Shown: piece after piece, positions 9,523 through 25,845 of the stretch | Numbering within the stretch: the stretch's first letter is position 1 | Layout of the letters: each line of letters begins with the position of its first letter | From: Bugula neritina | Taxonomy: Eukaryota; Bryozoa; Gymnolaemata; Cheilostomatida; Bugulidae | Reading direction: 5' to 3' | Assembly (NCBI GenBank): GCA_964035545.1 | Contig: OZ037765.1 | Coordinates: forward strand, 5,592,698 to 5,656,697 | Length of the DNA stretch: 64,000 nt | Program-made: the position numbers and the translations under genes | The notes under the pieces: generated by a model | What the model was told of the DNA's origin: nothing | Database searches by the model: none | The model's input: the letters and a program-made list of their open reading frames with translations, nothing else

Positions 9523-12407
9523 ATGATGGATACTGGCAGCTTACCTACTCCCTTTGTAGCCAACGTGATTTTGTCTAGCATTTCAAGTTTGATTCTGTTT
9601 TATATCATACCTGAATTTAAGGATATGTTCATCAATGCTGGGCTGTTTGGGATTGATATGAATAAAGTTGGCAATAGGCATAGTAACCGAGAGAATAAAA
9701 GCACCAGCCAAGATTTGGTGAAGCCAAAACTGTAAGTCAAGTTTTGAAAAAAATTAACTTAATTGTAGTAATTAAATCTAACTTTATAAATAATTTTATT
9801 TAGCTAGTGTGTATTTATATTCATATTGACAATCTAAATTATTAGATCGTTGCGATTAAACAATAAATGATGATGAGATAAGCATAAAATTATTATTACT
9901 GTTAGCATTAGTAGCTTTATTTTATGGCGAAATTAATTTCGGGTTCCAAACTGCTTCGGCTAACTGCACTGCCATTAGTTGGTTAAAGATGTTTTGTACA
10001 ATTAACAAATTTTTCGAGTGGAAACTTTTAGTGACCATGATTCTATAAAATGATTTTTATCAATTTATGAAGCTCTACAAATCTGCTGCTTGTGAAAACT
10101 CTAACATACACTAACACTTTACTTCCAGTCCAGAAGCTCAAGGAGTGCTATCTGGAGCTGTATATCTGATAGTAGTGTTTGTATTTATTCCATTTCGGTT
10201 TCCATTTCTTGATCATCTGAATTCCGAACATAATTTCCCCCATCATGAGGTGAGTTTCTGTTTTTAAAGCCTACTTGATTTGCTTATTATATTTATAAAG
10301 TGTAATAAGTGACAATATTGTTTTTTGGTTGAAGTTTGTAGACTACTTAGCAGCATTGCTATCAATGTGCTGCATGTTGTTCCTTGGTTTTGCCGATGAT
10401 GTGTTGAATTTAAAATGGCGGCACAAGTTGTGGCTTCCTACTATGGCTTCGCTTCCTCTACTTATGGTGTATTACATAAACTTTGGACACACGTTAATTA
10501 TAGTGCCAAAACCATTTCGAGAGTTTCTGGGCACAAGTGTAGACTTGGGTGAGTTGCTTTTTGATCTAGTCAAAATATCATGACTAATATATTTCTACTA
10601 AAAGATGGAACATCTGGAGGATAATTAATTTTGATAAAAAAAATTTATATTCTTATGACGAAAATAAACTATTATTCATTATATACATCAATTAATTCAT
10701 GTATATGATCTTTTAGGTATAATATACTATTTATATATGGGGATGATGGCTGTTTTCTGCACCAACGCCATAAATATACTGGCTGGAGTAAATGGTTTAG
10801 AGGCAGGCCAGACTCTAGTCATAGCTTGCAGTGTGATGTTCTTCAATGTATATCAGCTCATGTATGGTAGGAATTACATTATAATATTATGATGGCATAA
10901 GGGTTTTTGAACTTGTACTCCCATTGGCATAAATTCGAATTGGCTATTCGTTTTCTTTGCTATCCACATGTATGCTTTCATCTGTTTTAACTTTGGGACA
11001 CATTTTTGATTTGTTGATTTATTGCAAATGTGAAAACTAACTGAACGTATAATGAAACATTGAAAAATTTATTAAACAGTCACATGTTAACTGATAGCAC
11101 CACTTTGCATGTTGAGTTGAGTATTGGTCATTTGGTTTTATTTCTCTTGTAGGCAATACTCAAACTGAGGCTCACCTCTTCTCCTTGTATTTAATTATCC
11201 CGTATATCGCAGTCACTGTGCCCTTACTTTATTATAATTGGTATGTATGTTTCATTTCATAAAACTCAATATAAACTTTCACTTTATATTCCTTAATATG
11301 GAATTGTGTTGATATTTTATGAATTCACCTTCATCAAAGGACAGTCAACTGACAAAATGAAGTAAAAGAAACTTGTAGTCTTGATTTTATCAGAAAATAG
11401 TGCTTGCAGGCCACCACTTTTGTTTTTTTTTTACAAAAATTGTTCAAGGTGTGAAACAGGCTGCTCTATCACCTTCTATTTTATATTTTAGGTGTCCAGC
11501 CAGGGCATTTGTTGGAGATACATTTTGCTATTTCTCGGGAATGGCTTTCGCTGTTATTTCAATTCTAGGGCATTTCAGCAAAACTATGCTGCTTTTCTTC
11601 GTACCCCAAATCATCAATTTCTTATACTCTGCTCCACAGATATTTCATATTCTGCCATGTCCAAGGCACAGGTTGCCCAGGTGAGAGGTTTATGCATATG
11701 ATGAGCTATGTGAAACTCTGCCATTTTTAACATGATGTGCCGAAATATTTTTCTTGACTATCAATCTTTTTTTTATTGAATTTCAGTTGAATCAAATGAA
11801 TGTAAAGCCATTGTTTTACCTTCTTTTTTCTCCTACTTTGTAGTGTTAATCGTGAAACAGGACTTTTAGAGATGAGTAAAATGAAGACCAAATCTTCAGA
11901 TATAGGTCGTCTTGGGTGGGCAGTAATTAATATTTTAAGCCCTTTGGGACTTCTTAGCGTTGAAGAACTTCAGGAAAAGGGAGATAAATACATTCAATTC
12001 AACAATATGACTATCATCAATCTTGCCATTAAGTTTTGTGGCCCCATTTACGAGAGGAACTTATCACTAGTGCTCTTGTTTATTCAGGTAAGCTTTGCTA
12101 ATTTAAACTATTGCTTTGACTAAATTTTCATATTATAAACATTTTTCTCCCTACACAATAGGTCATGCGTGGTTATTGAATAGTTTAACGGAGAGCATTA
12201 TTATATCATCTACGGAATTGCATGTTTGTTACTGATAATTGCTAATAACATTTGAGTGCAAAATGAATATCCATGATTTTGTTAAAATGAGAAGCTATAA
12301 ATTTTTGTCAAGTGCATTATATATAATGGTTAATATTGTAGGTACTCTGCAGTGTGCTTGCTTTAGTTATTCGTCTCCATGTCGCCAAATACTTCTACGA
12401 TGAATAG
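9523..12407 (+). CDS. DPAGT1: DPAGT1 / ALG7, GlcNAc-1-phosphate transferase, 8 exons
   Basis: UDP-GlcNAc:dolichyl-phosphate GlcNAc-1-phosphotransferase of the ER membrane. It makes dolichyl-PP-GlcNAc, the first step of N-glycan precursor assembly, and is the target of tunicamycin. Exons: 9523-9731, 10129-10249, 10335-10548, 10717-10866, 11153-11240, 11492-11680, 11844-12087, 12342-12407; total 1281 nt, 426 aa (human 408). Strong matches include the Mg-binding/active-site segment [36 protein letters not shown], the cytosolic catalytic loop [32 protein letters not shown] and the [12 protein letters not shown] segment. Many hydrophobic transmembrane helices are visible, and the protein ends KYFYDE near the human FYD terminus. 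The ATG at 9523 is followed at once by a second ATG, and either could initiate. AATAAA sequences near 12638 and 12661 are plausible poly(A) signals. Identity is not in doubt. Confidence 0.97.
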
Positions 12408-13363
12408 GCTGACACCTCGCATTTGTACTGTTGAAATGACAATCACTCATGACTGCATTCACTCAACTGCTTTTCAATGTAGATTCTTAAAGTAGTGTCC
12501 ATATATTTTTGCATACATTATGGATAATTCTGTCAGCTCTGCCTCTGTGCTATTAGCTTTTTATTTCACTTTCACACCTATATGGTTGTAGTCCTGTACG
12601 GGTGACCGTTGCTATTAGCTTTTTATACCTCTTTATAAATAAAAATCTCAATGAGCTGCAATAAATATCATAAAATCACACTTTCTGTACCTTGTTGACA
12701 AATGCATTTTACACTGTATGTTTTCTGTAATTGCATGTCACTGCAGAAACCAAATAGGTAATAGGTGTTGAGATTTTGCTTTTGCTTCTATTATAAGTTG
12801 TGCTTTATAAACAAATTATCTATAAAAACTGCTAAATTAAATATTGAAACCTTTATCTAATGCCCTAAAACTCAACTAGAATGGCTTGTATAAAAACCCT
12901 TCCATTACAGTTTATAGCCTTGAAATTGAGATTCAAACTGACGACAAAGGCATCAATACCTCTTTGCTACCAAGATTAGATGTTATATCATCATTGATCA
13001 ACTTCCTCACTCAAATAGACTGTGATCCACACTATTTAACTTCACTAATTAGGCAAGCTGCGCACTGATCCACACAGTTTTGTACATAATCTGCATATAA
13101 ACTTGAAACAAATCAGATCTCTGTGTAAATATATTCGTATAAAATACAGTGGACAGCTTCTAAATACAGCAATAAACGTCCAAACTTATTCCAGTTTAGT
13201 CCAAACATATTCATGGTATACAACAACTATGTACATAATATATTAATATTGTAAAAAATTAGAAAATGACCCATGATGTGTAGATTGACTAGAATGTGTG
13301 ATTGTGGTCAGCGCACTTGGCAGCAGCGCCGCAGACCGCAAAGTCAGCATTGTATGAGTAATA
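12408..13363. other. Convergent 3' region, DPAGT1 / CHEK1
   Basis: The 3' UTRs of DPAGT1 (+) and CHEK1 (-) face each other. AATAAA-type signals for the plus strand lie near 12638 and 12661. For the minus strand the clearest one is TTTATT at 12560-12565. If that is used, the two transcripts would overlap, but this is inferred only from motif positions. No further coding exon is seen. Confidence 0.5.
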
Positions 13364-18427
<5,064 letters not shown>

Positions 18428-18765
18428 GCTATTTTCAATCAGCCAATAAAGAGCTATAAGTATAAGTAAACATTGGGCAATGCTTAGTCAAAAATACAAA
18501 AGCAATTTAGCATTAGCATACACACTATACATGCATACATATTGGTATATTATTTAGTGTCACTATATCAGTATGCATTGTAATTTATATACATAATACA
18601 ATTACATGATTAGACATTTTATCAAGCAATAACAGAGAAATACTTACGTTGAATAAAACTTAGGAATAAAACTGGTACCTTTGAAATTGAATCAAAGGTA
18701 CAAGTTTTACTCTAAGTTATAAATTTTAATATAATCAGTATCACTATCAACATGATATTCAATTA

Positions 18766-19060
18766 CTCATAGTCATACATTTACAGTGACTGTGAGTATG
18801 ATTATTACTATTAGTATTAGTATTAGCATGAGCATCACTATCCCTATCAGAGTATCAGTATCACTATGACTTATGTCTATGACTATGAGTATCACTCAGT
18901 ATGAGTATGAGAGTATCACTATCAGTATGAGTATCAGACATCGTGATCATAAGGATGATCAGTAGGACTAGTACTAGTAGTACTTAAGATTAGCTCAAGT
19001 TGAAGTTGAACTTGAAATTGATCAGTGTAAAACTAAAACTAAAGCTAAAAGCAAAAGTCT
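18766..19060. repeat. Quasi-hexameric AST-NNN repeat tract (copy c)
   Basis: The clearest modular copy. ACT-ATT-AGT-ATT-AGT-ATT is at about 18808-18830, then AST with ATC/ATG spacers (18830-18940), then AGT/ACT with TGA spacers (about 18995-19022), then ACT with AAA spacers (19027-19055). The spacer triplet changes in blocks while the A(G/C)T phase is kept. It lies 340-630 bp upstream of the CHEK1 start codon. Confidence 0.75.
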
Positions 19061-19282
19061 CCCTCTCAGTCTGAGTCTCTGTAACCTTACAGAATACAGA
19101 GATTTAATATAAATATGAATAAGCATCACTCAAAATGAAAAGCATGAAGTTTAACCACGCAGCACCACTTATTAGATTCAGTATCAGTATGACCATCAAC
19201 CTGATCATTCTGAGCACCAGTCAAACACGGTAAACTGCAAAACTACGGAAAACGACAGAGATGATGTATCAGCATTTAAAAG

Positions 19283-19316
19283 GGGTACGTTGGCGCGCTC
19301 CTTTTTGGCCAATCGA
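19283..19316 (-). promoter_or_regulatory. Possible CHEK1 promoter motifs (E2F-like, CCAAT)
   Basis: TTGGCGCGC near 19290 fits an E2F-type site, and GGCCAATCG near 19307 contains a CCAAT box. They lie about 860 bp upstream of the CHEK1 ATG, beyond the presumed 5' UTR intron. CHEK1 is a known E2F target in vertebrates, which is the only support beyond the motifs themselves. Confidence 0.3.
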
Positions 19317-22300
19317 TATTTGTATACTATATATATGTGGCCATATGGTTTCGGATTCACTGTCGGGCCACTTCAAGAAAGTTATTTGGCCGGAATTGTT
19401 GTTCGTACCACCCGAATACGAACTTATACGTTGAAATTGAGATTTATCCTCTCATAAACTGTTGTACTTTTAATGCAATAATATTATAGTTTAGATTTTA
19501 GAGTTATATTCTTATATATTGGAGAACCATAAAACAAGAACTTGGTAACATGGTAATATGATGATAACCATAGATAATCTAATATCTTAAAGACATATTT
19601 TGCATTTATCTCTGAATAGACAAATCAATTGAATTGTTGTGCTTGACTCAAGTCCATGTAACAATCTTTTAATTCCTTTAGCAACTAGGCAAGCATGCAG
19701 TTGGCTTGAATTTGTTTATTAAGCCTACAAACTTGCCCATATTTAAGAAGCTATAACAAATTGATTGTTATAGCAATGTCTTTGTAAATATAATGACAAT
19801 TTTTCAAAATACAGAGGTATCCTTTATATAATATATGTATGATTTTTAATCATTTTGAATAGCACAAGACATCATATTTTAAGTTTAATAAAGCAACAGA
19901 TAAAAGTGGCCAGCTGTTGCAAAAATTTTTTTTTGCAAAATAATTGTACACAACTGCAGTAGGTCATCAAGAAGGATAATAAAAATAAAATCATCTTGGA
20001 TGCAGCGCATACTCTTAATAAGTTCTAAGCTAGTGTAGGAATGAAACATATATTCTGATTTGAAAGAAAATTCTTTCAATTTTTGGGCTGCATGCATGGC
20101 CATAAGTCGTCTTATTGAAAAAATACTTTTGTGTATTTTATTGCTGTGGCTGTTGCTTCTTTCAGGAAATGATCACCTGTGCATCAACATCTTCTACACT
20201 TTCATGGGCAATACTAGCTGATGGTGTATAACTCTTTTTAATGTTAATAAAATTCTGGTATAAACTTTTGTTGGTCTACTTAAAAAATCTTTGCCATCAG
20301 TGGTTCTCACAGAAATAGGAATGTTATATATTTGAGCTGCAAACTAGTAACAATTCAAAGAAAAGAGATTATCGACAACTAAATGTTCACAATCAATAAC
20401 TATACGAATAAATTAAACTCTTCTCAAGCTGTAACATACCAAATACATGCATACAAGAATTGTTTATATCACTCATGTGATGAATATTGATGATATTTCT
20501 ACGAGAAGCTTATGCAATCAGCTTAATTCTGTTTTAAACAACGAGAGCTAGGATGATTTTATTAGTTATACAGCCTTTTGATCATGGTTTGTATTAATTG
20601 CTGTAATATTAATTGTTTTAAATCTATTTAATCAAAAGTTAAAAAGACTGACAATTTAATTAGCACTGATGATTTTTTTAGATACAACCTTTCATTATCC
20701 TTAAATGCTCATGTGCCTTAGGTATATGCTCAGCACAAGTAATAATATGTTGTGCAGATATTATAGGTTTTCATTTATCGATCAGAGAAATTCCATATGC
20801 ATCTAACCTATAAGATGTATATGCCATTAAGGCAACTTTGATTAACCCAAAGAATTAAAAATATAAATCATGTAAACATAGGCAGTTCTTTTTTGCAAAT
20901 TCCTTCAAAAACGTAATATTATAATTCAAGTAAAAATGATATAATGATCTGTTGTTGGTGTAATCTGTAATACTATAAACAGGTATAGAATTGTGCGTGC
21001 ACAATAAATTATACAATCGGAAATATATTGCTGGTAATATATTACTGGATCATCCAACTTAATGTAGATTAATGTACATACTGATTTATTTATTGGCTAT
21101 AATTATTATAGAGTTACTATAGTGTATATTTATCATAATGTTAGTATTTACGCATACAATAATTCCTCAAAAACTCATTTCCATGTTATCTTTCTTTTCT
21201 ACATATGTAAGACCTGTAGCCTACCCATTTTCTCTGCAATTTTGGCAGTTTTTGCGCTACCAAAATTATACGCTGCGTTGATAAACTTTTTTTTAACCCA
21301 TTAATTAGGCAATGCAATTCAGTAACCTAGTGAACTTTTTAAATCTGTCTAGTTTAAGCTAAAATAAAGCTTAAATAAGTCACTAAAATATGATCTTGCA
21401 CGTGGAGTGTTGTTGGTGTAAGGATTGGGAGATGTTTCCAACATATGCAGCTTTAAATGCTGACCCCACAAACCTGCTGCAACTTATAAGGCTGTCTACT
21501 TGCATGTCATGTTGTGTTTGATACATGTTGCCACATGCAGGGGCCATGCATATCAAAGTCTTATAATTATTTATATACATACCATAACATTGCAGTCTTG
21601 CTAGAATAGGCTAAGTTCTAGGCACTGTGTATATTGAGCATCCTGTAGAATTCAAGCTATGTAGCTGAGTAAATCAATGATTATTGCTCACATCACTAAA
21701 AGGTTAGGTTCTTAGACTTGTATACAATTGATGACACAGTTTAAGCTATGGATACCTTTATAATGAGCTTTATACAAATCTAAAACCTAAACAGCACAAC
21801 AAGTTAACGTTTTATCAACAAAGTTTCTTATGACTGACTAATTAAAGACTAATTCCAAGCTTTTAATTGCTATGAAATTTCTAATGTAAAATTTTAACCC
21901 GTAACATAACCATGGACTGAGAATTTAGTGGATAAAGGTACCATCTTAAGCTAGTGCATGTCGAGGACACCATCAGCAAATGAGACATGTATGCACAAAA
22001 TTCATTATAAAACCATTTTGCTTGGACATACTACCCTGAAGTTGTATTTAACTGATAGCTAATATATAGTTGGTAACTTATATAAATACATTAAATTAGT
22101 GCATAAATGTAGCGTGTTGGAATTTTTTTGAAAGAAGTAAGTCTAGTAAAAAAAAACACATGCCCTGAGCTACTTGCATACCATTTTTTTTCAAATTTGA
22201 AATGTTACATCATATAGCTATAATTATGCAGTTTATAGAAAAGCAATCACAGCCCAAAAGCGGAGCATAATTATTCATGTGGGATAACCGCATGTAGTAA

Positions 22301-23869
22301 CTTTTGCACCCGTGCAGTTGGCATAATTACAAACAAAAACATACATCTTGGTTTTTTCTCTGATGTTGTGGCTATTATTGTTAGCATAGTTTTTGATACC
22401 CATATTGTGTCTGCCCCATTTTTCTAGCATTTGAAGGAGAAATAGCTTGTTGTTTGTAGATTTTTATCTCTCGATATTATTATTTCTTACAAAAGCTTTT
22501 CAACCACATATGTTTGCTGATCTGTATCTTATAGACTACACTATATAATATTTATGATAAATTATGACTTCAGCGTGTTTCATTAGTTCTATCTTGATTT
22601 CATATCAAATTTCAAAGCTCCCCTTTGTAAAATCCACAAGTAAATTAAAAATATATCTATATTTTTCATCTGTCATATTAAATCTGTGCACAAAGATGCT
22701 ATTTCATAATGATGTTTGCGTTGATGAGATTTCTTCACAGTTTTGCTCCATCATTTTGAATATTATGTTTTATTAGTACCTTATGATGGGCTTTGGACTT
22801 AGCACCTCTGTTTATCAAAGAACTTGATAATACTTTTCCTGTTTAATTTTTATTGCAACAAAATCTCAACACAATTTTAGATAACCTTCAGTACACCTTT
22901 GCACTTACTACTACAATGACTTCATTGTATAAAAAGCAGATAATAAGCCTAAGATCGAGAGATCTTACAGCAAGCTTGATAAAATATTATCTAGTGGGTT
23001 GATAAGTAAAGACCTGTGATTATTTTGGTATTTCCTATGTTTGGTTTGGTATCAGTTGATATTGTTTAATGTTCGCCTCCTTTGCGCAGCATCGGAGTGA
23101 GTCATAGTGATAGCGACCCCAGTTTGTACCCAACAAATTCTTAAACAATAAGATGCGATACTGAACGCTGCATCTAGTTAGACTTCTTACGTCAGATTAA
23201 GTATGATAAGCATATCGAGTTACATCAATTTCCATGTAAGAATGTGGTATACAGCGTGAAGGTAAGCTGTCACGTGTTACTAATACTATAATAGTTGTAC
23301 ATGAAAAGTTGACATAAGTCATAAACTTACTGCCTGATGATCATTGTCAAAGGAAGTCGTCTATTTATTTAGACTGATCAGTGGGCAGATCGGAAGAAGC
23401 ACATTATCAGTTAGTAAGTTACTAGAACATAACTGAGTACAGGTGTATAGTAGCTCACTGTAGTAGCATATGATACTAACAGCAGTCAACAAAGTATATC
23501 TTCAAGTTGTTTAACATACTCTTAGAGAACTAGAAAAGGAAGTTTACTTAAAGGTAAGTGAACTAAACTTTGATTTTTCACTGTTGTAATAGGCACCAAT
23601 AGCAACCTACTATAAGGCGCAGATTGATTTAATTTGGTGTGAGATATGTGAAGAGTTGCAGTTTATTTTTAACATAGCCCTAGATTTATGGCAAACTTGC
23701 AGTATGAAAAATTGGCTGATAATTTAATAAAACAACCAGATTTTCCAAGCCTATGAGTCAAAGCAAAAACACAAACACAAGCTAAAAAATAAATAACTTT
23801 TCACTTTGCACCCCATATTTTGACAAACAAGCTTTGGGAGTATATCGATGGAATTTTATTAATAGTATA

Positions 23870-24030
23870 TTGTACTACATAATATAATATAATAATAATT
23901 TATTGTTCTATATAATATAATATAATATAACCTTATATTGTACTATATAATATAGTATAGTATATTATAGGCTATACACTGTATAATATAAAATATTGTG
24001 CTCTATAATATAATATGTTGTACTATATAT
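23870..24030. repeat. TATAATATA satellite-like tract
   Basis: Degenerate tandem TATAATATA / TTGTACTATATAATATAA words over about 160 bp. The longer word with TTGTACTATA returns at roughly 23866, 23937 and 24011. No coding or RNA signal is seen. Confidence 0.65.
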
Positions 24031-25845
24031 AATATATATTTATCCATTTCTATAACCAATCTTATGATGGTGTGAGACTATAAAGACAAAACCTTTTATT
24101 CTTGGTAAAATATTAGGTTCAAGACTCCAAAAGGTTGTTGGTTCTGAAAACTTAATATGTTATATTATTGCTCATTTCATATTTCTAGCTGTTAAAACTG
24201 AGATATTTATAGGTTTAGTTAATATCTAACACTCAGTCTTGGGCACAGAGACTGATACCTTCAAACTCCCTCCAAACCAAGAGACATAAATGTAACATAA
24301 GAAACAAAGCTGAGCTATCATTACACTTTTTTTGCTATTAATCAGTAACTTCTGTAGCTAAACCTACACTGCTTATACTATTATGCTTTATCATTTGCTG
24401 CCATGGGTAAACAATACACAAGATATCAAATTATCACTTTAAGCATTGCTTTTTCTAACTCATAGAAACCATGCTGAGCAGGTATGTGTCATTCAGCAGT
24501 TGTAAGTATAATACACATAAATAGCCAACAGCCGATATAAAGCATCATGGACTACAGAATACTGATCATTATATCTCTACCAGATAGTATCAGTTAGCCA
24601 ACCCTGGCACGCTCAGTCTAGAATACTTGTAGTGATGCTGCCAACTGTTTGCTGAGTCAGCAGAAGTCATCGGCAGCAGGGCAGCAGAGGCTGTTGAGAC
24701 AAAGCATGCCTTCATAGCAGCCTACACTTTCATCTGCTGTGTGAAGGGCAGTAAAAAGCTCTTTGTATTCTAATAACCTTTGTTGCTCAATTAACTAGAA
24801 CATCTTGGCAAATGAGCTGTGGCCTATAGACATAGCTAAACTTAAGTTTATTCATTTATACATAAATTCTAAAATTTTTCTATGTAACATGGAGGGGCCT
24901 ATCAGTTGGAGATGCTAAATCATGAGAATAGAAAAGTTTATGAATTACTTAACAGTTATGTGGTTATTTATGATTTTTAGTGTAGTTTTTTTTTGTAAAG
25001 TTTTCCTTGGCTGGGAAATAAATAAAGGGAAAGTTCTAGCTAGGATGCTAAGCCATAGAGGTTGTTTCGGGACATAATATTTATTCATTCTTTGTGCTGT
25101 ATATGCTAAGATGTAGTATTTGTGTAGCTTAATTCTCTAGTTATTTGTTGTAGAAATAACAAGTTCAGTTTGCTGGCAGATAAATTCTTATGCTTTAATT
25201 ATTTGCTAAAAGTCTTCAGGCCCTGGCTTTAAAAAGTATCAATGGCCTGCATCTACTTTAGGCATTTAAATTAGGGAAATGGAAATTTGCAATTTTGATT
25301 TATTCTACATTAGTAAATATTAACCAGATAAATGGTTGAATCACCCAGTATATTGGGTTATTTACATGCAAAGCCCAAATATTGTACACAATATAATCAT
25401 TATATCATGTAGTTTGTTATGGTAACTGCAAAAACATGAAGAAATTGAAAAAATATGCATTTCCATGCCAACAAGGATTAATGAAGCAATAGCAAAATAA
25501 ATGTTACTCAACAACAAAAAATTTTATCTGTCATATAAATTATAATAATTATTTAGTGTAGACATGAGAAAGTGTATAGTAATGAGAGTCACAGCTGGTT
25601 TGAGTGGCATAGAAGGAGGTGGTGTGTAGAGGCTCACTCACTCTCAGTGGCTGTTAGAAGGGTCAGCAAGCTTTCCAGTGGCAGCACACTGTCTTTGCTG
25701 TCGTATTTTTAGTTTTCATTCATTTGATGAAGCTGATAAGCTTAAAAGTCAGTTCTCATTAAAAAGATAAATTAGACTCAATATGTCAATTTTGTTTACT
25801 TTTAAACCTATTTTGTCTTCCAGTTTTCCATTGGATAATGTAACA

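Larger units (their letters stand above)
18428..25845. other. 7.4-kb region between CHEK1 and PHLDB, no recognised gene
   Basis: No exon chain with recognisable protein is seen on either strand, and open frames are short and AT-driven. Contents: likely CHEK1 5' UTR/promoter (18428 to about 19320) with a TTGGCGCG E2F-like site near 19290 and a CCAAT box near 19310; repeat tract (c) at 18766-19060; a TATAATATA satellite at about 23870-24030; and probable upstream exons of the PHLDB gene. One candidate 5' UTR exon end is the strong donor AAAG|GTAAGTG at 23553/23554. The stretch 23050-23250 is less AT-rich than its surroundings and might be the PHLDB promoter. These last two are guesses. Confidence 0.4.

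Noticed and set aside
18428-25845. Several 60-80 residue frames between CHEK1 and PHLDB
   Set aside because: They are AT-rich, lack recognisable domains, have no matching splice sites and are of a length expected by chance.
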